Shown: piece by piece, positions 34,264 through 41,872 of the stretch
Layout: every line of letters starts with the position of its first letter
Position numbering within the stretch: the stretch's first letter is position 1
Assembly: GCA_963712565.1 (NCBI GenBank)
Contig: CAVQIP010000034.1
Span: forward strand, 149,589 to 213,588
From: VAZQ01 sp963712565
Lineage (GTDB): Bacteria; Pseudomonadota; Alphaproteobacteria; Rhizobiales; Xanthobacteraceae
DNA: 64,000 nt
Direction of reading: 5' to 3'
Translations under genes and position numbers: made by a program
Notes under the pieces: generated by a model
What the model was told of the DNA's origin: nothing
The model's input: the letters and a program-made list of their open reading frames with translations, nothing else
Databases searched by the model: none

Positions 34264-34665
34264 ATGCCGGAAACGCGCGCTGAGGATACCAAGAGCAAGG
34301 ATAGGGACGCGCGCAAGGAGGCATGGGTCGTCAACAACAAGGTGCTCAACACTTTGATGCTGGCGCACGCCGCAGGGCTGGTGACGTGCCTGAACTTGAT
34401 AAAGGATTACAACGCTCGGCCACCGCGCGGCCTTCGCATTCACGCCCCCATCCAACCGCCGCGGCCTGACCTAATCAACCGCCGTTTGGGTGGAACGTCC
34501 GTGCGGGTGTGGGTTGATAGTTGGGCCGATGATTGGAACGGCGAGCGCGTTTCCACGCCAACATTCCCTCGAAAAGTAGCTCGTGGCTGCGGGCAAGCCG
34601 CTGACTTGAGATTGGCCGAAGCCCAGCCATCCGTCACAAAGATCATCCAGCGGTCCCAGGCATAG
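34264..34665 (+). CDS. Hypothetical protein, possibly truncated
   Basis: The first ~50 residues look like a real protein: a charged head (DTKSKDRDARKEAWVVNNKV) and a helix (LNTLMLAHAAGLVTCLNLIK). After RPPRG at about residue 55 the composition becomes random, and the last 70 bases run antisense over an outer-membrane-protein remnant. I suspect a small membrane protein whose second half has been lost. It follows the previous gene by 30 bases. Confidence 0.4.
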   Translation: MPETRAEDTKSKDRDARKEAWVVNNKVLNTLMLAHAAGLVTCLNLIKDYNARPPRGLRIHAPIQPPRPDLINRRLGGTSVRVWVDSWADDWNGERVSTPTFPRKVARGCGQAADLRLAEAQPSVTKIIQRSQA

Positions 34666-34740
34666 CCCAACCGCGGACCCACTGTGAACAGGTTGGTGAT
34701 CTTTGGGTGATGATTATCCTGTTGAGTGTAGAGAACGTTC
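34595..34740 (-). pseudogene. Fragment of an outer-membrane beta-barrel protein
   Basis: On the minus strand about 48 codons read LYTQQDNHHPKITNLFTVGP followed by RLGYAWDRWMIFVTDGWASANLK. The RLGYAWDRWxxFVTxGxAxANLK pattern is typical of the Omp25/RopB-like porin-type surface proteins of Rhizobiales. No start, no signal peptide and no C-terminal barrel end are present, so this is a remnant. It overlaps short frames on the other strand. Confidence 0.45.
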
Positions 34741-34903
34741 GGCTGAATGCCGAGCGATGGCTGACAGCGCACCAAATGCGAGAGTGCAAGCCATCCTAAT
34801 CGACATGGCACGGACGTGGACAAGACTGGCGCTCGAAGCCGAGCGATTGAACCAGAACGGTCAACTAGACTTCCCCGGAACTAAAGTGCCTTGGACGCGA
34901 TAA
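34703..34903 (+). CDS. 66-residue helical hypothetical protein
   Basis: The core CRERSAECRAMADSAPNARV, ILIDMARTWTRLALEAERLN matches a very common Bradyrhizobium small-protein pattern (ECRxMAExA ... LLDMAxTWxRLAxEAE). It is soluble, probably two helices. Start ATG 34703; a GTG start 18 bases later is also possible. A GC-rich hairpin about 50 bases beyond the stop may terminate it. Function unknown. Confidence 0.55.
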   Translation: MGDDYPVECRERSAECRAMADSAPNARVQAILIDMARTWTRLALEAERLNQNGQLDFPGTKVPWTR

Positions 34904-34956
34904 CTGACTGGCGTTTCCCGTGCGGTACCCTTGCCGCTTCGCGCGGGGATGCTAAC

Positions 34957-34988
34957 GCCCCGGGCGTAGCGTTCTCCGGGGCCTTTCC
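34957..34988 (+). terminator. Possible hairpin terminator
   Basis: GCCCCGG (34957-34963) pairs with CCGGGGC (34976-34982) and is followed by CTTTCC. The T-tract is poor. Confidence 0.4.
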
Positions 34989-35136
34989 ATGTCCAGGCGG
35001 ACGCCACAGCTATGTTGTCGCGTCCGGCGTACCGTGCCAGGCGGATTTCGTTTCGCGCCAATTTAAGCGAAGAAGACGTAGGCCGGACGAGACTTCTATC
35101 GGGACGTGGCAATGTTCGAAGATCGTGGACTAGCAG

Positions 35137-35270
35137 CTATCGCCGCATCAGTCCGCCCACATTAGAGGCCGCCAAAGCCATGGCCAGCATTCCGATCATG
35201 ACCCGAGGATGGCATTTGCTTTGAGCCACGAATTCGAATTCTGATACTCCCGCAAGATGCCCTTCCGCAT
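35137..35270 (-). pseudogene. Small single-helix membrane protein (~44 aa), frameshifted
   Basis: ATG 35270 has an excellent site (GGGAGGG, 5 bases away). The first frame reads MRKGILREYQNSNSWLKANA then ILGS and a stop. One base earlier frame continues VMIGMLAMALAASNVGGLMR to a stop at 35137, restoring a plausible polar head plus one helix. The length of 134 bases shows one base is missing, near 35199 (GGGTCATG). It resembles the 44-residue protein at 5872-6006 in layout. If the indel is a sequencing error the gene is intact. Confidence 0.45.
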
Positions 35271-35321
35271 AAATACCCTCCCTGTCGAATGCGGTCCCGC
35301 GACGTAGGGATGCGCGCGGGC

Positions 35322-35543
35322 CTATTGGTTCAAAAAGATTTTCCGGAGTTGCTGATGTTCACCGAGCCGGAACTCAGTCTTCGGCCCAGATCGGAACGGT
35401 TTGCTGAGGGTTTCCTGCGCGCTCACCTGGGCTCGCTCGAATGCCGAGTGCGCAACGACCATGCCAAATGCAGTGGCACCGACGAACGCGATTCCAATGG
35501 CAACGACCGCTCTGATCGCGAATTGCGCAATGCCGCTACGCAT
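35322..35543 (-). CDS. 73-residue exported or membrane-anchored protein
   Basis: ATG 35543 has AAGGGG 6 bases upstream. One hydrophobic helix (AQFAIRAVVAIGIAFVGATA) starts at residue 6, then a short soluble tail (FERAQVSAQETLSKPF). Two GTGA-N6-TCAC palindromes lie upstream at distances of about 70 and 240 bases, the nearer one well placed to be a CRP/FNR-family operator. Function unknown. Confidence 0.5.
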   Translation of the reverse strand: MRSGIAQFAIRAVVAIGIAFVGATAFGMVVAHSAFERAQVSAQETLSKPFRSGPKTEFRLGEHQQLRKIFLNQ

Positions 35544-35614
35544 GTTGATCCCCTTCATGGTGAGGCACGAGCGTGCCCGTGCGGGTATAAATACTCTGCC
35601 CTGAGCAATAAGCC

Positions 35615-35630
35615 TGTGACGCATGTCACA
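35615..35630. promoter_or_regulatory. CRP-like palindrome TGTGA-N6-TCACA
   Basis: TGTGACGCATGTCACA is a perfect 16-base palindrome matching the CRP consensus exactly. It lies 72 bases upstream of the start at 35543 on the minus strand. Binding is predicted from the consensus only. Confidence 0.5.
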
Positions 35631-35780
35631 GCCTGCGCAAACTTTTTGCTCACAACCTTGCACAACCGCCGCATTGCTGGTCGAGCCCAGCTTGGCTTCG
35701 AAGCTCATATTTTGAGCGGGTCAATCTCGCCGACCTGGCACAACCGCACGGGATTACGCGCGTTCACAATCGACCATTTA

Positions 35781-35794
35781 GTGATGGCCATCAC
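35781..35794. promoter_or_regulatory. Second GTGA-N6-TCAC palindrome
   Basis: GTGATGGCCATCAC is a perfect 14-base palindrome with the same half-sites and spacing as the site at 35615-35630, about 150 bases further upstream. It may be a second operator for the 35543 gene or belong to the rightward frame at 35958. Confidence 0.4.
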
Positions 35795-35957
35795 AACCCC
35801 GAAGTCACTTGTCGGCAATATTAACCCCGTCGGCGTCCCAAGCGCGGGAGATGCTACGGCTCTCAGCCCCGCCGGGGCCGTTCCGCACCGCGTCTATTTA
35901 GGCGCCCAGCGGACGAAATAGTTTTTCCCACCGCTTGCTTGGCTCGGAGGATCATCA

Positions 35958-36152
35958 ATGGGCCTACATCTAAGCCTTACGGAACGAGTAAAAATCTGGA
36001 ACCTGGAAGCGCAACGAATCGCCCCAGCAAGGCTCGCGTGGTGGAAGCGCTGGGCGATTCATGCGGTGTTGGGTATGAAAGTTTGGAGCCTCTCTCTGTC
36101 CCTCTCAAGTTCGCATATTTGGGAACTGACCGACCGCGTCCCCTCGATTTGA
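35958..36152 (+). CDS. 64-residue frame with good ribosome site, tentative
   Basis: GGAGGATCATCA precedes ATG 35958. The N-terminal half looks protein-like (LHLSLTERVKIWNLEAQRIA, WWKRWAIHAVLG); the rest is low-complexity. The repeat-plus-terminator block at 36167-36260 follows directly, so this may be the coding part of the unit that repeat belongs to. No family is recognised. Confidence 0.35.
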   Translation: MGLHLSLTERVKIWNLEAQRIAPARLAWWKRWAIHAVLGMKVWSLSLSLSSSHIWELTDRVPSI

Positions 36153-36166
36153 CCACCCGGCGGCCC

Positions 36167-36260
36167 TTTTCATTCTGGCCAAGGGCGTATAACGTGGAGC
36201 GCTACCCTACTCATGGGAGTAGTTCCTCATCAACTAGGCCCCGCTTCGGCGGGGCTTTTT
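36167..36260 (+). repeat. Dispersed ~90-base repeat ending in a terminator, copy A
   Basis: This block (CCAAGGGCG.. then CGCTACCCT.. then TCCTCATCAACTAGGCCCCG) matches the block at 38627-38716 over about 90 bases with some differences. It ends in a strong terminator: GCCCCGC-TTCG-GCGGGGC (36238-36255) plus TTTTT. Two copies 2.4 kb apart suggest a repeated 3' element or a small-RNA gene. Confidence 0.55.
36238..36260 (+). terminator. Rho-independent terminator in repeat copy A
   Basis: 7-bp GC stem with a TTCG tetraloop (GCCCCGC/GCGGGGC) followed by five Ts. Confidence 0.85.
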
Positions 36261-36356
36261 ATCGGCGGTGGCTCACTCGATAAGCTATCGGCGCGGCGGA
36301 GCGCCCACTTTCGCGGAACGGGGCGTTATGACTAACGCAGCGCATTTTTTTCCGAC

Positions 36357-37334
36357 TTAGTCCGGCTTAGCCCCGGCGAACTTGACCACCTTGCCCCACT
36401 TCTCGGTTTCCTCGGCGAGGAGCCTGCCGAAGTCGGCAGCCGAGCCCGGCAGCAGCGAAGCGCCGAGCGCCGCAAACCGCGCCTGCGAGTTGGGATCGGC
36501 GAGAATCGCGTTCATTGCCTTGTTGACCTTGTCGATGATCTCGTCGGGCGTGTTCTTCGGCACTCCCAAACCGTACCATGCGCTAGCCTCGTAACCGGGC
36601 AGGAAATCAGCCACCGTGGGCAGGTCCGGCAACACCTGCGACCGCGCCGTGCTGGTCACCGCCAGCCCGCGGAGCTTGCCGGCCTTGATGTGCTCGGCGG
36701 ACGTCGGGACGTTGTCGAACATCACCTGCACCTGCCCGGCCATCAGATCGGTGAGCGCAGGCGCTCCCCCGCGGTAGGGCACGTGGACCATGTTGACGCC
36801 AGTCATCATCTTGAACAGCTCGCCCGACATGTGGATCGTCGATCCGTTGCCGGAGGACGCCATGTTGAGCTTGCCAGGATTGGCCTTGGCATAGGCAATC
36901 AGTTCGGGGATCGTCTTGATCGGAAGCGATGGATTCACCACCACGACGTTGGGAAAACGGATTATGCCGGCGACCGGCGCGATGTCGCGGAGGAAATTGA
37001 AATTAAGCTTGTCATAAAGCGTCGCGTTGATGGCATTTGCCGGCGCGACGAGGAGGAGCGTGTAACCGTCAGGCGTCGCACGCACCACCGCCTCGGTGGC
37101 AAGATTGGTAGCGGCACCCGGCCGACTTTCGATGATAACCGGCTGTCCAAGCCGCTCCGAGAGCCATTGGCCGGTCAGGCGCGCCGTGATGTCAGCCGAG
37201 CCGCCGGGGGGATAGCCGATGATCATCCGCACCGGCCGCGTGGGGTAGGTCTGCGCCTCTGCGAGCCGCGCAACGGCAGGCAGCGCGGCAGCGCCTGCGG
37301 CCAGGCGGAGAAAGTTTCTGCGGGGAAGTTTCAT
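36357..37334 (-). CDS. Bug/TctC-family tripartite tricarboxylate transporter receptor
   Basis: A 325-residue periplasmic binding protein with a Tat-like leader (RRNFLRLAAGAAALPAVARL). The Bug motif YPTRPVRMIIGYPPGGSADI is intact, followed by GQPVIIESRPGAATNLATEA and VPYRGGAPALTDLMAGQVQV. No tctA/tctB genes are nearby, which is usual for this expanded family. It is preceded by an ABC_sub_bind gene on the same strand (26-base gap), so the two binding proteins may share a transcript. Confidence 0.9.
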   Translation of the reverse strand: MKLPRRNFLRLAAGAAALPAVARLAEAQTYPTRPVRMIIGYPPGGSADITARLTGQWLSERLGQPVIIESRPGAATNLATEAVVRATPDGYTLLLVAPANAINATLYDKLNFNFLRDIAPVAGIIRFPNVVVVNPSLPIKTIPELIAYAKANPGKLNMASSGNGSTIHMSGELFKMMTGVNMVHVPYRGGAPALTDLMAGQVQVMFDNVPTSAEHIKAGKLRGLAVTSTARSQVLPDLPTVADFLPGYEASAWYGLGVPKNTPDEIIDKVNKAMNAILADPNSQARFAALGASLLPGSAADFGRLLAEETEKWGKVVKFAGAKPD

Positions 37335-37360
37335 GGCGTGGCGTCCCCTCCTTTTAGTTT

Positions 37361-38347
37361 TTATTCGATCACCTCGTCGGCGCGGGCGAGCAGCGAGGGC
37401 GGCACGTCGAGGCCGAGCATGCGGGCGGTCTGGTGGTTGATGACCAGCTCAAATTTCGACGACTGCACAACTGGCAACTCCGCGGGCTTAGCGCCCTTAA
37501 GGATGCGGCCGACATAGGCGCCGACCTGACGAAATGCATCCGTCACGTCGGCTCCATAGCTCATCAGCCCACCAGATGCGGGATAGTCGCGCGACGCATA
37601 TGTCGCCGGAACCGCATAGCGCGCCGCCAGGAGGGCCAATTGCAAACGCCGGCTGTTGAAGAGGGCATCGCCGCCGACAAAGAGCGCATCGGGCCGCTCC
37701 CGTCCAATCGTTGCAAAGGCCGCATCGATCTCGCGGCTGGTGCCGGCGCGCAGGACCTCGATTTGCAACCCGATGGCGCGAGCAGCCAACTGCACGTCTT
37801 TCAAGTTGGCCTCCGTATTTGCGACATTGGTCGGATTGACGAGCACGGCCAAATGGACGGCTGCGGGCACCAGCTCTCTCAGCAGTTCCAAGCGCTTTGC
37901 CGCCAACTCAACGTTGAAAAAGTTGATCCCTGTCATATTACCGCCCGGACGGGCGAGGCTGGCGACAAGACCAAGCCTGACCGGGTCCTCGGGAACGGCG
38001 AACACAATAGGGATTGTGGTGGTTGCCGCTTTGGCCGCTAACGCCGCAGGCGTACCGCCGGTCGCGGCGATCACGGCGACCGGACGGCGAACCAACTCGG
38101 TCGCGAGCGCCGGCAGCCGGTCATTTTGACCCTCGGCCCAGCGGTAGACGGTTACGACGTTCTCGCCCTCCACATAACCGCTTTCCTTCAGGCCACGGTA
38201 AAATCCCCGCAGACGGTCCGCGGTCGGCTCAGGCGAGTGACTGTCAAGGAACCCGATCACCGGCATCGCCGCCTGCTGCGCGCGTGCCGCCAGCGGCCAT
38301 GCCACTGCCGCACCGCCGAGCAGCGTGATGAACTCGCGCCGTCTCAT
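37361..38347 (-). CDS. ABC_sub_bind-family substrate-binding protein
   Basis: A 328-residue periplasmic protein with the family leader MRRREFITLLGGAAVAWPLA followed by ARAQQ. Typical blocks are IGFLDSHSPEP, ADRLRGFYRGLKESGYVEG, YRWAEGQNDRLPALATELV, IVFAVPEDPVRLGLVASLAR and the C-terminus SLLARADEVIE. It is the only fully intact copy among several in this window (others at 44072 and 47312 are damaged). Ligands of the family are unknown in most cases; no permease is adjacent. Confidence 0.9.
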   Translation of the reverse strand: MRRREFITLLGGAAVAWPLAARAQQAAMPVIGFLDSHSPEPTADRLRGFYRGLKESGYVEGENVVTVYRWAEGQNDRLPALATELVRRPVAVIAATGGTPAALAAKAATTTIPIVFAVPEDPVRLGLVASLARPGGNMTGINFFNVELAAKRLELLRELVPAAVHLAVLVNPTNVANTEANLKDVQLAARAIGLQIEVLRAGTSREIDAAFATIGRERPDALFVGGDALFNSRRLQLALLAARYAVPATYASRDYPASGGLMSYGADVTDAFRQVGAYVGRILKGAKPAELPVVQSSKFELVINHQTARMLGLDVPPSLLARADEVIE

Positions 38348-38626
38348 GCCCGGCTTCCCCTCCGCAGTCGGCCCGCCGCACGCTCAGCCTGCCATAGAGT
38401 GGCCGGCAAGTCTTATGGGCGGACCTGAATTGTTCTGAACGAGGGTGGCCATTGCCAGCACGTCCAATCCCCCAATTGGGGGAGCCCAGCACAGTGTGCC
38501 TGCCCCTTGGGCCGGTGTCCGAGTTGGGTCCAAACTCCGCCGTCTCGAGATTTCTGCGGCACGGCTGCTTTACCCCTGAAACCGGACATTGGTTGGCGCG
38601 GCTGCCACGCCGTCAGCAGATTTGGG
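38348..38626. other. Intergenic region before repeat copy B
   Basis: About 280 bases upstream of the intact ABC_sub_bind gene. It should hold that gene's promoter (minus strand). No gene-like frame and no clear operator was seen. Confidence 0.35.
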
Positions 38627-38716
38627 TTTCATTCCCCCCAAGGGCGCGTAATGTGAACGCGCTACCCTTCATGGGGTGGCTCCTCATTAACTAGGCCCCG
38701 CTTCGGCGGGGCTTTC
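38627..38716 (+). repeat. Dispersed ~90-base repeat ending in a terminator, copy B
   Basis: Second copy of the block at 36167-36260: CCAAGGGCGCGTAATGTG, CGCTACCCTTCATGGGGTGG, then CTCCTCATTAACTAGGCCCC. It ends in GCCCCGC-TTCG-GCGGGGC (38695-38712) with TTTCTTG. Confidence 0.55.
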
Positions 38717-38730
38717 TTGTCTCGATCATA

Positions 38731-38758
38731 AAGAAAAGCCCCGCCGGGTGGGCGGGGC
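38731..38758 (-). terminator. Terminator hairpin read on the minus strand
   Basis: On the minus strand GCCCCGCC-CACCC-GGCGGGGC (38738-38758) is followed by TTTTCTTT. It lies next to repeat copy B, so the two terminators close transcripts arriving from both sides. Confidence 0.7.
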
Positions 38759-38882
38759 AGTGTCCTTCCGAGAATGGGAGGGGGCCTCCCTCCCGATACT
38801 CCAACCTGCGAACGGCCGGTTTGGTTCCAGGGCTGCGTTTGTTACAGTTTCTCAGCCTCGCCCACAGTGAGGCGGTTGGCGG

Positions 38883-39128
38883 ATGATGCCTTTAGTCCTC
38901 AAACGCGTGATGGCTTCGCGAGATGACGATTACCAGGTGCTCGCGGATGGCGTGGTCATCGGCCGACTGATGAAGGCCGCAGCGGCACCGGAAGGGAAGC
39001 CCTGGATGTGGACACTGGCCTCTGTGCACCACCATGAGGCTCACACGCCGACCCACGGTTACGAGGCGACGCGCGCGGCCGCGATGGCAGCGATGGCGGC
39101 GGCCAAGTCCTGGCCGCGCGAGAGCTAA
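38883..39128 (+). CDS. 81-residue conserved hypothetical protein
   Basis: The sequence MASRDDDYQVLADGVVIGRL, KPWMWTLASVHHHEAHTPTH and GYEATRAAAMAAMAAAKSWP matches a small-protein family repeated many times in Bradyrhizobium genomes (DDDYxVLxDGxVxGR ... WMWTL ... PTHGYExTRxxAM). Soluble, mixed alpha/beta. Function unknown. Start ATG 38883 or 38886. Confidence 0.7.
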   Translation: MMPLVLKRVMASRDDDYQVLADGVVIGRLMKAAAAPEGKPWMWTLASVHHHEAHTPTHGYEATRAAAMAAMAAAKSWPRES

Positions 39129-39250
39129 AGCTGCCCGCAAGGCTGACAAGCTGTGCGGTCTATCCGCAAAAAATTGAAGTTCCGAAGCCCCGGAACGAAT
39201 GGGCGCATGATTTCGTTGCAGTAAGAGGAAGAAAGAATGTTCAAACTGCA

Positions 39251-39616
39251 ATGGTCGAGGAGCCGAAACCGAAAATCGTCCGCCATGGCAATGGCAACGG
39301 AGGCCCATGCAGTATGCTCGGTCCGGTCGTGCGTGAGACGACGACGACGTACGCGTATAGCCGCCGCAATGGCCCGGACGGCTATATCAGCAAGCGGCTT
39401 GCGCACATCGAGCCGTGCCCCACGTGCCGGATCATCCGGGCTCGCGTTTCCCGCATCTCGCCGCCCGCCTCTAGGTGCCGTGTAGGACCTGCTCGATCTC
39501 CCGAGCGTGAGGCCGCGATGGCAGCGTTGCGAAGAGTTGGCGGCGAGAGGAGACCTAGAGGTGGCCCAGCGGCTCAAACGCCAAGCGCATGGGCGACGGT
39601 CTTGGCAGTCCAATAG
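39251..39616 (+). CDS. Hypothetical protein, uncertain 3' half
   Basis: The first ~75 residues read like protein (EPKPKIVRHGNGNGGPCSML, YSRRNGPDGYISKRLAHIEP, CPTCRIIRARV), with one CxxC pair. The remainder is Arg/Ala/Gly-rich and may be read-through after a lost stop. An antisense small membrane frame (39574-39678) overlaps its end. Unknown function. Confidence 0.4.
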   Translation: MVEEPKPKIVRHGNGNGGPCSMLGPVVRETTTTYAYSRRNGPDGYISKRLAHIEPCPTCRIIRARVSRISPPASRCRVGPARSPEREAAMAALRRVGGERRPRGGPAAQTPSAWATVLAVQ

Positions 39617-39678
39617 CCGAGCAACAGGGCCGCGATGATGCCGGTAAGATGCAGCATGCCGAAAAACAAGAGCAGCAT
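39574..39678 (-). CDS. 34-residue single-helix peptide, tentative
   Basis: ATG 39678 begins MLLLFFGMLHLTGIIAALLL followed by GYWTAKTVAHALGV. It reads as one membrane helix with a short amphipathic tail. No clear ribosome site. Confidence 0.3.
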   Translation of the reverse strand: MLLLFFGMLHLTGIIAALLLGYWTAKTVAHALGV

Positions 39679-39741
39679 GAAGTCTGGGGAGAGCAGGGAC
39701 AATGCGCCGCATCTTGCGGACGCTCTGCGGACCTCTTCCGG

Positions 39742-39800
39742 CGTTAATTGATGCAGGCGACGCAGCCGGCGTTAATTGAAATTGATGCAGGCGACGCAGG
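39742..39800 (+). repeat. Imperfect tandem duplication upstream of the LTXXQ-like gene
   Basis: GGCGTTAATTGATGCAGGCG and ACGCAG are repeated after a few bases as GGCGTTAATTGAAATTGATG and CAGGCGACGCAGG. The second copy runs into the ribosome site of the next gene, so the duplication alters the gene's leader. Confidence 0.6.
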
Positions 39801-39810
39801 AGGTGGTGTC

Positions 39811-41604
39811 ATGTTCCGATGGAACACTCGCATCGCGGCATGTCTTATCGTTTCTGCTGCGCTGGCGACTACCGCAGCCGCGCAACCGCAGAAACAAGGA
39901 GGGAAACCGGGAGGAGCGCCAGCCGCGCGCCCCGCCCCTGCAGCTCCCGCGCCTCACGCGGCCCCTCATGCGGCGCCTGCTCCTCGCGCGGCGCCTGCTC
40001 CGCAGGCATCAGCGCCCCGTGCCGCACCGCAGATGGCTGCACCGCGAGCTGCGCCACACATCGCCGCACCGCGTGCGGCTCCGCAAGCCGCCGCTCCGCG
40101 CGCTGCGCCGCGCATCGCTGCACCACGCCACGCGCCGCAAGTCGCCGCACCGCGTCAAGCGCCGCAAGCGCCCCGCGCCGCCCCGCAGCAGCTTGCCCGT
40201 CCATCCGGCGGCGCGAGCCCGTCTGCTGCCACACGGCATGGTCCGGCGAGGCCGCAAACCTCCGCGGCTCCTACGCAGCAGCCGCAAGTCAGCGGCCGCA
40301 ATGTCGGCGGCGCGGGCGGCGCGAGACTTGCCCAACCGAGCCAGCGGGAAAATCAGGCGCGGCAGCCCGGGCCGGGCGGCGCTTTCGCGGCGGCACCGCG
40401 CGGCGGCCGCAACGCCGCTCCACAACAAAACCTCGCTCCGCAACAAGGTCTGATTCAGCAGAATCAGGCGAGCCGCGCCGCTCCACCGTCTGCCCCCCGC
40501 GCCCGAGCAGCTAGCGACCCACGTGCCTTCTTCGGCGGCGTGCTGCGTAACCAGAGCTTCGCCAATCTCGCCGCCGCCCGCGATCCCGGCGCGCGCACGC
40601 TCGCCCAGTCGACGTTCCAAGGCCGGTTCTTCAACCCGCAATGGCGGCGCCATTTTACGCACCCGATCGTCATCGGCTGGGTCGGCCCGCTGTTCTGGCC
40701 TTACGCCTATTCCGACTTCATCGATTACACGTTCTATCCCTATGCGTACGACACGTTCTGGCCCTATGCCTACGACGACGTCTACGAGGGCATGTTCGGC
40801 GCTTACGCGCTCGGCTATGGCGGCACATACGCCGCGGTCGGACCTGCGAGCGACTATGGCGGCGGCTACACTCGCGGGGGCCCTGCTCGGGGTGCCTATG
40901 TTCGAGGCTCCGCGGGCGGCCGAAGCGTCGAAGCCGACCTGTGCAGCGGGCAGACCACCGGCCTGACCGACTGGCCGATCGAGCGCATTGCGCAAACCGT
41001 CGAGCCGAACGATGCCCAGCGCGCCGTGCTCGACGAGCTTAAGGACGCCACTGCGCGGGCACTGGACATTCTCAAGGCGGCGTGCCCGACAGCCCTGCCG
41101 AGCACGCCGACGGGTCGGATCGAGGCCATGCGCCAACGGCTCGATGCCATGCTGCAGGCGGTACGCACGGTACGGCCGGTGGTCGAGAAGTTCTATCAAT
41201 CGCTCAACGACGAGCAGAAGGCACGCTTCAATGCGCTCAGCCTGGACAACCCCGATCAGCAGCAGGCGCAACGCGACTTGACGCAGGTCTGCGGTGAACG
41301 CGCGTCGGGCATCGCGAGCCTGCCGTTGGAACGGATCGAACGCGCGGTGCGGCCCGACGGCGCACAGCGCAGCGCGCTCAAGGAATTACAGGATGCCACC
41401 TCCGAAGCGGTCAATCTGTTGAGCTCGGATTGCCCCACTTATCGGGCGCTCACCCCGGTCGGCCGTCTGCAGGCGATGGAGGAACGGCTCGATGCGATGT
41501 TGCGCGCGGTGCAAACCGTGCAGCCCGCGCTCGAGAGGTTTTATGGCTCGCTTGGCGACGAGCAAAAAGAGCGTTTCAATCGGCTCAGCGCCGCTCAGGG
41601 CTAG
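39811..41604 (+). CDS. Exported Ala/Pro-rich protein with two Spy/LTXXQ-like helical repeats
   Basis: 597 residues. ATG 39811 has AGGAGG 7 bases upstream. A signal peptide (ACLIVSAALATTAAAQ) is followed by a long Ala/Pro/Arg/Gln region (~30-230) built on ~8-residue repeats such as APRAAPQMAAPRAAPH. A Tyr/Trp-rich segment comes next (FWPYAYSDFIDYTFYPYAYD). The C-terminal ~200 residues are two ~98-residue repeats, each beginning with Cys and containing LPLERIERAV-like, QRxxLxELxDAT, RLxAMxxRLDAML and FYxSLxDEQKxRFN. This helical-hook organisation is like the periplasmic LTXXQ/CpxP-Spy family. A periplasmic stress or surface role is plausible; the exact function is unknown. Confidence 0.75.
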   Translation: MFRWNTRIAACLIVSAALATTAAAQPQKQGGKPGGAPAARPAPAAPAPHAAPHAAPAPRAAPAPQASAPRAAPQMAAPRAAPHIAAPRAAPQAAAPRAAPRIAAPRHAPQVAAPRQAPQAPRAAPQQLARPSGGASPSAATRHGPARPQTSAAPTQQPQVSGRNVGGAGGARLAQPSQRENQARQPGPGGAFAAAPRGGRNAAPQQNLAPQQGLIQQNQASRAAPPSAPRARAASDPRAFFGGVLRNQSFANLAAARDPGARTLAQSTFQGRFFNPQWRRHFTHPIVIGWVGPLFWPYAYSDFIDYTFYPYAYDTFWPYAYDDVYEGMFGAYALGYGGTYAAVGPASDYGGGYTRGGPARGAYVRGSAGGRSVEADLCSGQTTGLTDWPIERIAQTVEPNDAQRAVLDELKDATARALDILKAACPTALPSTPTGRIEAMRQRLDAMLQAVRTVRPVVEKFYQSLNDEQKARFNALSLDNPDQQQAQRDLTQVCGERASGIASLPLERIERAVRPDGAQRSALKELQDATSEAVNLLSSDCPTYRALTPVGRLQAMEERLDAMLRAVQTVQPALERFYGSLGDEQKERFNRLSAAQG

Positions 41605-41652
41605 CGCAGCATCCGCTCGTTCAAGCGCACAGAACGAGCGAAGAACTACGCC

Positions 41653-41704
41653 GCTAGCTCTCTATTTTTTCGGCAGCAGCTAGCTCTCTATTTTTTCGGC
41701 AGCA
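41653..41704 (+). repeat. Perfect 26-bp tandem duplication
   Basis: GCTAGCTCTCTATTTTTTCG followed by GCAGCA is present twice with no mismatch, at 41653-41678 and 41679-41704. It lies between the LTXXQ-like gene and a minus-strand terminator. Each copy contains a T6 tract. Confidence 0.85.
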
Positions 41705-41740
41705 TCCCTTACGTGTTTTTGTGCGACGGGTGGACAGGCC

Positions 41741-41764
41741 GAAAAAAACCCCGCCTAGGCGGGG
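41741..41764 (-). terminator. Strong palindromic terminator on the minus strand
   Basis: CCCCGCCTAGGCGGGG (41749-41764) is a perfect palindrome followed, on the minus strand, by TTTTTTTC. It would end transcription coming from the 42173-42837 minus-strand genes. Confidence 0.75.
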
Positions 41765-41872
41765 CTCTGAGGCGCCCATTGAGGTGAACGCAGGCCGACC
41801 GCAGTCGTCTACGATTTCCAGCCACCTGCAAGACGAATTTTTTTTTGGCCGCCCCCAACGGAAGGCGCACGC

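Noticed and set aside
34264..34665. Complete membrane-protein gene
   Set aside because: The second half loses protein-like composition and overlaps an antisense remnant, so I list it only as a possibly truncated gene.
41653..41704. Possible start of a CRISPR array
   Set aside because: Only two units, no spacer between them and no cas gene in the window; it is a simple tandem duplication.
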